Below are positions 1 through 6,877 of a DNA stretch of 64,000 bases, piece after piece. The first letter of the stretch is position 1, and each line of letters begins with the position of its first letter. The translations under genes and the position numbers were made by a program. Where the stretch lies: contig JAFXMP010000365.1 of assembly GCA_017530275.1 (NCBI GenBank), positions 1 through 64,000 of the forward strand, written 5' to 3'. The notes below the pieces were generated by a model, which was not told where the DNA came from, ran no database searches, and saw only the letters and a program-made list of their open reading frames with translations. The stretch comes from Clostridia bacterium (GTDB lineage: Bacteria; Bacillota_A; Clostridia; Christensenellales; Aristaeellaceae).

Positions 1-117
1 AAGGACCTGAAACAGAAAACTCACAGTTTTATGCGTATGCTTCAGAAGAATCCTCAGAAAGTCTGTAAACTGTTTGACCACAAAAATCTTAGTTATATTA
101 AGCTATGTCAGTGTTGA
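1..117 (+). pseudogene. C-terminal end of a transposase-like protein (partial at window edge)
   Basis: Frame +1 is open from the window edge to a TGA at 115-117 and gives 38 residues rich in Lys and His, ending in a segment like FDHKNLSYIK. This basic tail resembles the C-termini of IS transposases, and the stretch is clearly more AT-rich than the neighbouring genes. Only the end is visible, so neither the family nor intactness can be judged. The stop codon lies inside the left arm of the hairpin at 113-151. The call is an inference from composition and motif feel and could be wrong. Confidence 0.4.
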
Positions 118-175
118 GATTTAGTGGCCGGAGTAATATATAAATCTCAACTCTTAACTCCCCACTCTCAACTCT
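113..175. repeat. Heptad hairpin repeat, copy A
   Basis: Inverted arms GTTGAGATTT (113-122) and AAATCTCAAC (142-151) are followed by heptanucleotide units of the AACTCTY type up to about 175. The same core and heptads recur at 3722-3808 and 58424-58531, and in degenerate form at 59625-59740. It is non-coding, at the 3' side of the DUF1700/DUF4097 gene. Confidence 0.75.
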
Positions 176-179
176 TTTG

Positions 180-197
180 CTGACTTAAAGTGTCCTT
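180..197 (+). repeat. Solo 18-bp terminal repeat (right-end orientation)
   Basis: CTGACTTAAAGTGTCCTT matches the reverse complement of the left terminal repeat at 17628-17645 in 17 of 18 positions. It may be the end of an element lying mostly left of the window. Seen directly; the mobile nature is inferred. Confidence 0.55.
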
Positions 198-217
198 TAG
201 GAATCAACTAAACATCT

Positions 218-1600
218 TTATTCCTCAAACTTTACGTCAATGCTGCCGTTGGAGGTATGCACCCGCAGGGGCTTTGAACCGGGCTGATGATTGGGCAAGT
301 TGCTGCGGCCGTTGGAGGTGCCGCTTTCGATCTGCCAATCCGATTGCTGACCCGGCAGCGTGCCGGTAATGCCGCTGTTGGAGGTTTTCAGGGTCACGCT
401 CTGGCCGTCGAGGCGGTCCGCCTTGATGGCCCCGTTGCTGGTGGTCAGGCGCAGTTCGCCCCGGGCGGAACAGTTGTCCGCCTCAATGCGGCCGTTGGAG
501 GTGGTCAGGATCATATCCCCGCCGCTGGCAACCATGTCAAGCTCGATGCGGCCGTTGCTGGTTTTACCGTTCAGGCTCTGCTTGGTTTCCACATTTTCCA
601 GGGTGAGCCGGGCGTTGCTGTTCACGGCGTCCAGCGTCTTGCACTTCACATGCTCCAAGGCGATGCGGCCGTTGCTGGTTTTCAGCTCTGTACGGCACAG
701 CGCCCGGGGGCCTTTGATTTTGATGGACGCGTTGGAGGTGCGGGCCTCCAGGTCCAGCAGGGCGTTTTCGGGTACATGCAGCTCCACCGTGGGAGAGGGC
801 TTGTTCCAGGCCATCCGCATGATGCCGCCCAGCACGGAAAAAGTAAATCGGGCCAGCCCGCCGTTATTGGATTCCACCCGGCGCAGGGTGAGTACGCCGT
901 CCCGCGCCTCCGCTTCATAGGGGTCGCTGTCGCAGGTATAGTAGATGAGGGTCACGTCGCTCCCTTCGGCAGTCTTCACCACGATAGGCATTTCCCCGCA
1001 GGTCAGGCTCACCGCCCGCAGGCTGTCCGCCGGGCAGGTAACGGTCTGCTGCCGGTATTCCCCGAAACCCTGGGCCTGGGCGGATCCTTCCGCCTCCTGG
1101 CGGATCTTGTCCGCTTCCTGGCGAATCGTTTCCGCTGCCTGCCGGATCGCTTCTTTCCCCTGCAGGACCGTATCTGCTTTCTGGCGTTCAGCTTCTTCTT
1201 TTTGGCGCATTTCTTCTTCTTTCCGGCGGATCCTTTCCGCTTCATGACGGAAGGACTCCTCCGCGGTCTTCGGGAAAGATGAGGTTCCCGACGCCTGATT
1301 GAGTATTTTTTCTGTGGCTTCCAGGATATTCCCCGCCAGGGAAGAAAACTTCATGGCCTCGTCGGTCATCGTTTCCCCATCGGCTTCCGGCGCAGCTTCC
1401 CGCTTGGGTTCGTCCGTCCGCTGCTGAGCGGCGATATCCGCCGGACTTTCCATGGCAGCCACGGCGGAGGCCTCGTCCATGCCGTCCTCCATGCGGTCGT
1501 CGATCATTTCCCCGTAGTATTCCAGCAGCGCCGCCCGCTGTTCTTCGCCCAGGAATTCCAGCGCTTTTTCCAGAGCCGACATATATTCCTTCCGCGTCAT
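218..1600 (-). CDS. DUF1700-like / DUF4097 beta-repeat protein
   Basis: The 460-residue product has three parts. Residues 1-60 resemble DUF1700 (MTRKEYMSALEKAL start). Residues about 115-172 are a highly charged predicted coiled coil with repeated RQEAE/IRQ units. From about 195 on comes a DUF4097-type repeat domain in which a TSNG(R/A)I motif recurs about nine times, as expected for a right-handed beta-helix-like fold. The usual DUF1700 membrane helices are not obvious. It lies directly downstream of a padR gene on the same strand, a well-known pairing in Clostridia, so PadR probably controls it. The molecular function of DUF4097 proteins is unknown; an envelope-stress or surface role is often guessed. 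Gene limits are firm, function is not. Confidence 0.8.
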   Translation of the reverse strand: MTRKEYMSALEKALEFLGEEQRAALLEYYGEMIDDRMEDGMDEASAVAAMESPADIAAQQRTDEPKREAAPEADGETMTDEAMKFSSLAGNILEATEKILNQASGTSSFPKTAEESFRHEAERIRRKEEEMRQKEEAERQKADTVLQGKEAIRQAAETIRQEADKIRQEAEGSAQAQGFGEYRQQTVTCPADSLRAVSLTCGEMPIVVKTAEGSDVTLIYYTCDSDPYEAEARDGVLTLRRVESNNGGLARFTFSVLGGIMRMAWNKPSPTVELHVPENALLDLEARTSNASIKIKGPRALCRTELKTSNGRIALEHVKCKTLDAVNSNARLTLENVETKQSLNGKTSNGRIELDMVASGGDMILTTSNGRIEADNCSARGELRLTTSNGAIKADRLDGQSVTLKTSNSGITGTLPGQQSDWQIESGTSNGRSNLPNHQPGSKPLRVHTSNGSIDVKFEE

Positions 1601-1738
1601 TTCCTTTTTCCTCCCTCAGCTGTTTGCGTAAGTAAAATCCAGTCCTCCCATTCGGGATGGAATACTTCCCGATCCGGTCCCATGTGGATGATCCGCCTCT
1701 GCGGAGCCTCCCTGCCGGGCAGTGAAAATAAATGCCGG

Positions 1739-2056
1739 TTACGCATGGCCCTGTACCCCCGCGATAAAATCGTACACCCGGTTCACATCCGCCCATTCCT
1801 CCAAAAAGGCGGTGATGCGGGCTCGGCCCGCGTCCGTGATGGCGTAATACTTCCGCAGGCGGCTGTTGTGCTCCACAGAATACACCGTCAGGCACTGGGC
1901 CGCTTCCAGTCTGCGCAGCACCGGATACAGCGTGGATTCGGACAGCTCCATGATCGGGGCGATATCCTTGATCAACTGATAGCCGTAGGAATCTCCCCGG
2001 CTCAGCAGCGACAGGATGCACACCTCTACCATGCCCTTTTTCATCTGCGCGTCCAT
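1739..2056 (-). CDS. PadR family transcriptional regulator
   Basis: A 105-residue single-domain PadR protein. It starts MDAQMKKGMVEVCILSLLSRGDSYGYQL, the typical first helix and loop, followed by a winged helix with SESTLYPVLRRLE as recognition region and YYAITDAGR in the wing. Length fits PadR-s1 repressors, which dimerise through a C-terminal helix and respond to small molecules or envelope stress. An AGGAGGTG ribosome site precedes the ATG. The 138-bp gap to the DUF1700/DUF4097 gene suggests co-transcription. The promoter overlaps an AT-rich near-palindrome, so autorepression is likely. Confidence 0.9.
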   Translation of the reverse strand: MDAQMKKGMVEVCILSLLSRGDSYGYQLIKDIAPIMELSESTLYPVLRRLEAAQCLTVYSVEHNSRLRKYYAITDAGRARITAFLEEWADVNRVYDFIAGVQGHA

Positions 2057-2077
2057 GGCTTCTCACCTCCTGACAAT

Positions 2078-2106
2078 ATTATATTTTACATAGTATAATT
2101 TGTCAA
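2078..2106 (-). promoter_or_regulatory. Promoter (and likely operator) of padR
   Basis: On the minus strand TTGACA (2106-2101) is followed after 17 bp by TATAAT (2083-2078). The spacer contains the imperfect palindrome ATTATACTATGTAAAATATAAT-like core, typical of where a PadR dimer would bind. Promoter seen directly; operator role inferred. Confidence 0.75.
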
Positions 2107-2289
2107 GCATTATTTTCAAAAAAAATTATTTTGGATATTCTAATATTTCGAGAAGCGGCAGAATACAATAGGAAAGAGGTCTCCGTTTCTATCTTTTGAT
2201 CGGTTTTGCTCGTTTTTCTCGGAGCGCTGCTCGATTGTCCGTTTGGAATGACGGTTTCTGGAAACGTTTGGTCATTTACTTCCAAGGTA

Positions 2290-2357
2290 TTGACTTCCAA
2301 AAAAGAGGAGATTATAATAACGCGGTTCAAATCATCAGGCGGCCTCTGTGGGCCGCC
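2290..2357 (+). promoter_or_regulatory. glmM promoter and leader hairpin
   Basis: TTGACT (2290-2295), 17 bp, TATAAT (2313-2318). The short leader holds a 7-bp hairpin GGCGGCC/GGCCGCC (2338-2357) before the ribosome site. No glmS-like ribozyme or other known riboswitch was recognised. The rest of 2107-2289 shows nothing definite. Confidence 0.7.
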
Positions 2358-2374
2358 CGAAAGTGAGGATAAGC

Positions 2375-3721
2375 ATGGGCAAGTATTTCGGCACCGACGG
2401 CTTCCGCGGTGAAGCAAACGTGAACCTGACTGTGGAGCACGCTTTCAAGGTGGGCCGCTATATCGGATATTATTATGGCCGGGGCCACAAGGCCCGGATC
2501 GTGATTGGAAAGGACACCCGCCTTTCCAGCTATATGTTTGAATACGCTCTGGCCGCCGGGCTGACCGCCAGCGGCGCGGACGTGTACCTGCTGCACGTGA
2601 CCTCCACCCCTTCCGTGGCTTACGTGACCCGCACGGAGGACTTTGACTGCGGCATCATGATTTCCGCCAGCCACAACCCCTACTACGACAACGGCATCAA
2701 GCTGATCAACGGACACGGGGAGAAAATGGCCGAAGAAGTAACGGATCAGGTGGAAAAGTACATTGACGGCCTGCTGCCCGAAGCGCCTTACGCCACGCGG
2801 GACCATATCGGCCGCACCATTGACTACTCCGCCGGCCGGAACCGGTACATCGGCTATCTGATTTCTCTGGCTACCCATTCCTATAAGGGCGTGAAGGTGG
2901 GCCTGGACTGCGCCAACGGCTCCACCTGGATGATCGCCAAATCGGTGTTCGAGGCCCTGGGCGCGGAAACCCACGTGATCAACAACAGCCCCGACGGCGT
3001 GAACATCAACATGGGCTGCGGCTCCACCCACATCGAGGGCCTGCAGAAATTCGTGAAAGAAAACGGGCTGGACGTGGGCTTCGCCTACGATGGGGACGCC
3101 GATCGCTGCCTGGCCGTGGACGAAAAGGGCAATCTGATCGACGGCGACCAGATCATTTACATCTACGGCACGTACATGAAGAAGCGCGACAAGCTGACCA
3201 CCAACACGGTTGTCAGCACCATCATGAGCAATTACGGCTTAGGCGTAGCCCTGAAGGAAGCGGGCATCGACTGGATGCAGACCCAGGTGGGCGACCGGTT
3301 CGTATACGAATGCATGCGCCAGGGCGGCCATCTGCTGGGCGGCGAGGAAAGCGGCCACATCATTTTCAGCAAGTACGCCACCACCGGCGACGGCGTGCTC
3401 ACCTCCATCAAGCTGATGCAGGCCATGCTGGACCAGAAGCAGCCGCTCAGCAAGCTGGTCGAACCGCTGAAGCTATATCCCAAAGTCATGAAAAACGTGC
3501 GCGTGAACGATAAGGACGCCGCCATCAATCATCCCGCCGTGCAGGCCGCATACGCCCAAGCCCAGAAGGAATTGGAGGGCAACGGCCGTGCGCTGCTGCG
3601 CAAGAGCGGCACCGAGCCTGTGCTGCGCGTGATGGCGGAAGCCAGCGACAAAGCCACCTGTGAAAAGTATGTGGACATGATCATCGAGGTCATGAAGAAA
3701 GAAAACCTGATCGCTGAATAA
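2375..3721 (+). CDS. glmM: Phosphoglucosamine mutase
   Basis: The 448-residue enzyme interconverts glucosamine-6-phosphate and glucosamine-1-phosphate in the cytosol on the way to UDP-GlcNAc for peptidoglycan. It opens MGKYFGTDGFRG, the family signature. The catalytic serine is Ser99 in SASHNP, the metal loop is DGDADR near residue 240, and the C-terminal phosphate loop reads RKSGTEP. The ATG at 2375 is chosen over the in-frame GTG at 2348 because the family begins MGKYFGTDG and a GTGAGGA ribosome site lies just upstream. It is followed by a beta-helix protein related to sugar-nucleotide metabolism, with a hairpin repeat between them. Confidence 0.96.
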   Translation: MGKYFGTDGFRGEANVNLTVEHAFKVGRYIGYYYGRGHKARIVIGKDTRLSSYMFEYALAAGLTASGADVYLLHVTSTPSVAYVTRTEDFDCGIMISASHNPYYDNGIKLINGHGEKMAEEVTDQVEKYIDGLLPEAPYATRDHIGRTIDYSAGRNRYIGYLISLATHSYKGVKVGLDCANGSTWMIAKSVFEALGAETHVINNSPDGVNINMGCGSTHIEGLQKFVKENGLDVGFAYDGDADRCLAVDEKGNLIDGDQIIYIYGTYMKKRDKLTTNTVVSTIMSNYGLGVALKEAGIDWMQTQVGDRFVYECMRQGGHLLGGEESGHIIFSKYATTGDGVLTSIKLMQAMLDQKQPLSKLVEPLKLYPKVMKNVRVNDKDAAINHPAVQAAYAQAQKELEGNGRALLRKSGTEPVLRVMAEASDKATCEKYVDMIIEVMKKENLIAE

Positions 3722-3808
3722 AGAGAGTTAAGAGTTAAGAGTTGAGAGTTGAGATATATACGATAAGACTCTCCACTCTCAACTCTCAACTCTCCGCTCT
3801 CAACTCTG
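3722..3808. repeat. Heptad hairpin repeat, copy B
   Basis: Left half is a 7-bp periodic run (GAGAGTT, AAGAGTT, AAGAGTT, GAGAGTT, GAGATAT); the right half is its inverted counterpart (ACTCTCC, ACTCTCA, ACTCTCA, ACTCTCC). Together they can form one long hairpin in the message between glmM and the next gene. Confidence 0.8.
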
Positions 3809-3826
3809 AAAAAGAGGTGCATTTCC

Positions 3827-4492
3827 ATGTACAAGACCAAGGATTTATATGATCTTTCCCATACCCTGGCCGCCCCTTTGCTGGAAAAGACGGAATACCC
3901 CTGGGAAGCGCTGGACGGCATCAAAGATTTTATCTTAGCGCTGGGTCCCACCCTGCCCAAGGACGAATTTGATGAAGTCTCTCCCAACGTGTGGGTAGCC
4001 AAGGACGCCAACGTGTACCCCACCGCCTATTTAGGCGCGCCTTGCATCATCGGCCACAAGACCGAGGTGCGCCACTGCGCCTTTATCCGGAGTAGCGCCT
4101 TGGTGGGCGACGGGGCTGTGGTGGGCAATTCGGTAGAAATCAAAAACGCCATCCTGTTCGACGGCGTGCAGGTGCCCCATTTCAACTATGTAGGCGATTC
4201 CGTAATGGGTTACAAGAGCCACATGGGCGCGGGTTCCGTTACTTCCAATGTAAAGAGCGACAAAACCTTGGTGGTGGTGAAGGACGGACAAGAGCAAATC
4301 GCCACCGGCCGCAAAAAATTCGGGGCCATGGTGGGGGATCACGCGGAAGTGGGCTGCAACAGCGTGCTGAACCCTGGCACGGTGCTGGGTCCCCACGCCA
4401 GCGTATACCCCACCTCCTGCGTGCGCGGCGTCATTCCCGCAAACCACATCTTCAAGGACAAGGACCACATCGTGCCCAGGAAAGAGGGCTGA
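3827..4492 (+). CDS. Left-handed beta-helix (hexapeptide) protein, UDP-GlcNAc pyrophosphorylase-like
   Basis: A 221-residue protein. Residues 55-200 consist of hexapeptide repeats (for example AYLGAP, CIIGHK, ALVGDG, AVVGNS, SHMGAG) that form a left-handed beta-helix. It resembles the C-terminal acyltransferase half of GlmU-type enzymes and the stand-alone proteins annotated as UDP-N-acetylglucosamine pyrophosphorylase relatives in Clostridia. The N-terminal 55 residues are too short for a nucleotidyltransferase Rossmann domain and lack its GXGTRM loop, so uridylyl transfer is unlikely. The position after glmM fits a role in amino-sugar activation, perhaps acetyl transfer to GlcN-1-P, but that is inference. 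The AAAGAGGTG ribosome site supports the ATG. Confidence 0.8.
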   Translation: MYKTKDLYDLSHTLAAPLLEKTEYPWEALDGIKDFILALGPTLPKDEFDEVSPNVWVAKDANVYPTAYLGAPCIIGHKTEVRHCAFIRSSALVGDGAVVGNSVEIKNAILFDGVQVPHFNYVGDSVMGYKSHMGAGSVTSNVKSDKTLVVVKDGQEQIATGRKKFGAMVGDHAEVGCNSVLNPGTVLGPHASVYPTSCVRGVIPANHIFKDKDHIVPRKEG

Positions 4493-4505
4493 TCCTTTGA
4501 ACGGC

Positions 4506-4541
4506 AAACTCCCGCGGGGAAAGCGTCCCGCGGGAGTTTGT
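4506..4541. terminator. Bidirectional terminator
   Basis: A GC-rich stem, AAACTCCCGCGGG against CCCGCGGGAGTTT, is followed by GTTTTCT. It sits between two convergent genes (beta-helix protein and DUF4179 protein) and can serve both. Confidence 0.85.
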
Positions 4542-4552
4542 TTTCTATTTGG

Positions 4553-5737
4553 TTATTCTGCGATCCGTTCAATGGGGATGGCTTCGTTGGGATGCTCCCC
4601 GGTTTGTGAATAGACCGGAACCAGCGTCAGGTTTTCCAGTTTATCCACGCGGTTGAACATCAGCGTGAACACCAGCGTTTGTTGGTCCATTACCCGGATT
4701 CCTTCTGTGCCGTAACCCTCCACGGGCGTTCCGTTTTGATACAGCTTCCAGTCCGCAATGTAGTCCAAATGCTGTTCGTTTTCCCAGGTTTCCTCAATGT
4801 TCACCCATTCGGCGGGGCAAGTCAGGCGAACCGTTCCTCTGGTATCGATTTGGCCGGAGGCAAATTCCACCTGCGACTGATACATTTCCGAGGAAGCCGT
4901 GCCTTTCAGGAAAACGGCGTGGTCATTGTGCTTCACAGTAAAGAAGATGTCCGTGCTTTCGCCGCGCTCATAGCGCATTTTGAAGGTGTTTTCATCCTGA
5001 AATTTCACATAATTCCCCCGAAACAGGACGGCTTTGAATGTCAGCGTATCGGCAATCCGGTCTTCCGGGATCTCGCATTCCTTCCAGCCGATGACGCTGC
5101 CGTCCGCCTGGATCACATTGTCGCCGCCGATGATATCCAGATAGGTGCCGTCCGCCAGGGAAAGGCCGTCGTGCAGCGCGGCCTCATGGGCTGTGCCCCA
5201 GTGCTGTCCCTTTCCGTCCATCCAGGCGTTCAGCCGCTGGAGTTCGGGCACGTCGTTGACCCAATGTTCAGCGCCAATGCAATTTTCCAAAACGAGATCC
5301 CACGGATAATCTCCCTCCGGCGCTCCTTCATACAGTTCGGCGGAAAACAGGTTCCCGCTTAAGCGGTACGCCATGAACACGCGGTTGCCCTCGTAATACG
5401 CCTGGCCGATTTCCACGGTGATCCCATCCTCGGTGGTCAGGGAGGCGGACACCGTATCAGCCGCTTCCTCCAGTCCCGCGAGCCTGCTGTCCACGTTTTT
5501 ATCGTCCTGCGCTAATTGTCCAAACAGTCCCAGCCCGGCGGCCAGGGCGGCGGTCATGGATACGATGATCAGCACAATGACCAGAATCATCGCTGTTGAA
5601 ATCTTTTTTGCCATCGGTTCTTCTCCTTTCGCTTTTCGCGCGATCCGGTATTGCAGCGAAGGCGCTTCATCGATCCCGCGGGTACAATCGTCGATTGCCG
5701 CCCGTATGCTCCGCATGATTTCCCGGTCACTTTTCAT
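4553..5737 (-). CDS. DUF4179 anti-sigma-factor-like membrane protein
   Basis: A 394-residue protein with a cytoplasmic N-terminus of about 45 residues, one transmembrane helix at about 47-70 (AMILVIVLIIVSMTAALAAG), and a large extracellular region. This layout and the DUF4179-type outer domain are typical of anti-sigma-like proteins encoded after ECF sigma genes in Clostridia. The start overlaps the sigma gene by 11 bp, which implies translational coupling. By family logic the inner segment would hold the sigma factor at the membrane and the outer domain would sense an unknown signal. No ligand can be named. Confidence 0.85.
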   Translation of the reverse strand: MKSDREIMRSIRAAIDDCTRGIDEAPSLQYRIARKAKGEEPMAKKISTAMILVIVLIIVSMTAALAAGLGLFGQLAQDDKNVDSRLAGLEEAADTVSASLTTEDGITVEIGQAYYEGNRVFMAYRLSGNLFSAELYEGAPEGDYPWDLVLENCIGAEHWVNDVPELQRLNAWMDGKGQHWGTAHEAALHDGLSLADGTYLDIIGGDNVIQADGSVIGWKECEIPEDRIADTLTFKAVLFRGNYVKFQDENTFKMRYERGESTDIFFTVKHNDHAVFLKGTASSEMYQSQVEFASGQIDTRGTVRLTCPAEWVNIEETWENEQHLDYIADWKLYQNGTPVEGYGTEGIRVMDQQTLVFTLMFNRVDKLENLTLVPVYSQTGEHPNEAIPIERIAE

Positions 5738-6251
5738 CGTCTTCGCCTCCTTCCAGTTCGTCCTTGAGTTTCAGCTTTGCCTTATGGATGCGGCTGGACA
5801 CGGCGGCCTCCGTCAGGTTCAGCATGTTTGCGATTTCCTTCATATGAAAGCCCTCATAGAAATACAGCAGAACGACTTCCAGGTATTTGGGCTTTAGTTT
5901 CATGATCGCCATGGTCAGCGCAATATGTTCGTCGCTGGGCGGGGCGGAAGGCAGGAAGGGCAGCTGGTCCAGGTCAACCCGGGGATCGACGTACCGGTAC
6001 CAGGCGCTGCGCCTGTAATCGCGGCAGCAGTTGAGGGCGATTTTCGTGAGCCACGTTTTTTCGCTGCTTTCTCCCCGAAAGGAATCCATGTTCCTGAATG
6101 CTTTCAGAAAGGTTTCCTGCACCGCGTCTTCCGCGGCGGTACGGTCTCTCAAATACACGCAGCAGAGGCGGAGCAGGTCTTTTTCATATTGCCGCACCAT
6201 TTGATCCAGTCGGTCTGCCGGGGTTTGATTCGGCGCCTGAATCATTCCCAC
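5727..6251 (-). CDS. ECF-type RNA polymerase sigma factor
   Basis: A 174-residue sigma-70 family protein with only regions 2 and 4. Region 2 spans about 20-90 (YLRDRTAAEDAVQETFLKAFRN, then WLTKIALNCCRDYRR). Region 4 spans about 115-165 (KYLEVVLLYFYEGFHMKEIANML followed by a helix-turn-helix). The GTG start at 6251 is chosen because AGGAGGTGA lies 9 bp upstream; the in-frame ATG two codons later is too far away. It forms a coupled pair with the downstream DUF4179 gene, its presumed anti-sigma. The target promoter cannot be predicted. Confidence 0.92.
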   Translation of the reverse strand: MGMIQAPNQTPADRLDQMVRQYEKDLLRLCCVYLRDRTAAEDAVQETFLKAFRNMDSFRGESSEKTWLTKIALNCCRDYRRSAWYRYVDPRVDLDQLPFLPSAPPSDEHIALTMAIMKLKPKYLEVVLLYFYEGFHMKEIANMLNLTEAAVSSRIHKAKLKLKDELEGGEDDEK

Positions 6252-6334
6252 CGTTGATCACCTCCTCAATCAAATAGACGATGAACGCGCTGCAAAACTT
6301 AAACGAAATCAAAAATTTCTTCGGAAATAAAGAA

Positions 6335-6366
6335 GCGCCCTGACATCTTTGTTTGATATCAGGGCG
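6335..6366 (-). terminator. Terminator after Nudix gene
   Basis: Stem CGCCCTGAYATC against its complement with a TTTGTTT loop. On the minus strand it is followed by a pyrimidine- and T-rich stretch, downstream of the Nudix stop. Confidence 0.65.
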
Positions 6367-6412
6367 GCTGCGTATTTTCACTTTTATCAATCGGTTTTCG
6401 TAGGCAGCGGCT

Positions 6413-6814
6413 TTATGGCGTCGGAAGGGACCAATGCGCTCTCACCGCCTGCACCGCCGCCCGGTCGGCGGGAAGCCAGTCCACCGCGTCCAGTTCATCC
6501 GGGCCAAGCCAGCGGGCGGATTCGTGCTCCCGCAGGATGAGGCTGCCGGCTGTTACCGTGCACCAGTAGCAGCCCATGGACAGGTGAAAATCCGGGTAAT
6601 CCCATTCCACCTGGGTCAGCTTTTCGCCCACGGTGATTTCCGCGCCCAGTTCCTCCCGGATTTCGCGGACAAGGGCCTGCTCCGGGTTTTCCCCCGGTTC
6701 GATCTTCCCGCCGGGAAATTCCCAGCCGTCTTTGGCGCGCCCGTATCCCCGCTGGGCGGCGAAAATGCGATCCCCTTCCCGGATCACGGCAGCCACTACC
6801 TGGATCGTTTTCAT
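6413..6814 (-). CDS. Nudix (MutT-like) nucleoside triphosphate pyrophosphohydrolase
   Basis: A 133-residue Nudix protein. The Nudix box is visible as GGKIEPGENPEQALVREI followed by REELGAE at residues about 33-55, with the catalytic REEL glutamates present. MKTIQVVAAVI at the start and WEFPGGK fit the small 8-oxo-dGTP / CTP pyrophosphatase group, which cleans oxidised nucleotides from the pool. The ATG at 6814 is preferred over upstream ATGs because family members begin at MKxIxVVAAVI. It follows the HerA-like gene by about 60 bp on the same strand. Exact substrate is uncertain. Confidence 0.9.
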   Translation of the reverse strand: MKTIQVVAAVIREGDRIFAAQRGYGRAKDGWEFPGGKIEPGENPEQALVREIREELGAEITVGEKLTQVEWDYPDFHLSMGCYWCTVTAGSLILREHESARWLGPDELDAVDWLPADRAAVQAVRAHWSLPTP

Positions 6815-6851
6815 GGTTTTCCTGCTTTCCGTATAGCAGCGATGGCAAATA

Positions 6852-6869
6852 AAGAACACTTTATGTTAC
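6852..6869 (+). repeat. Solo 18-bp terminal repeat (left-end orientation)
   Basis: AAGAACACTTTATGTTAC matches the reverse complement of the right terminal repeat at 18058-18075 in 17 of 18 positions. It lies between the HerA-like and Nudix genes. No partner end was found nearby. Confidence 0.5.
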
Positions 6870-6877
6870 AATCGAAT

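Noticed and set aside
1242..2066. Minus-strand frame overlapping padR and the DUF1700/DUF4097 gene
   Set aside because: Arg/Gly-rich alternative frame; the two real genes explain the region.
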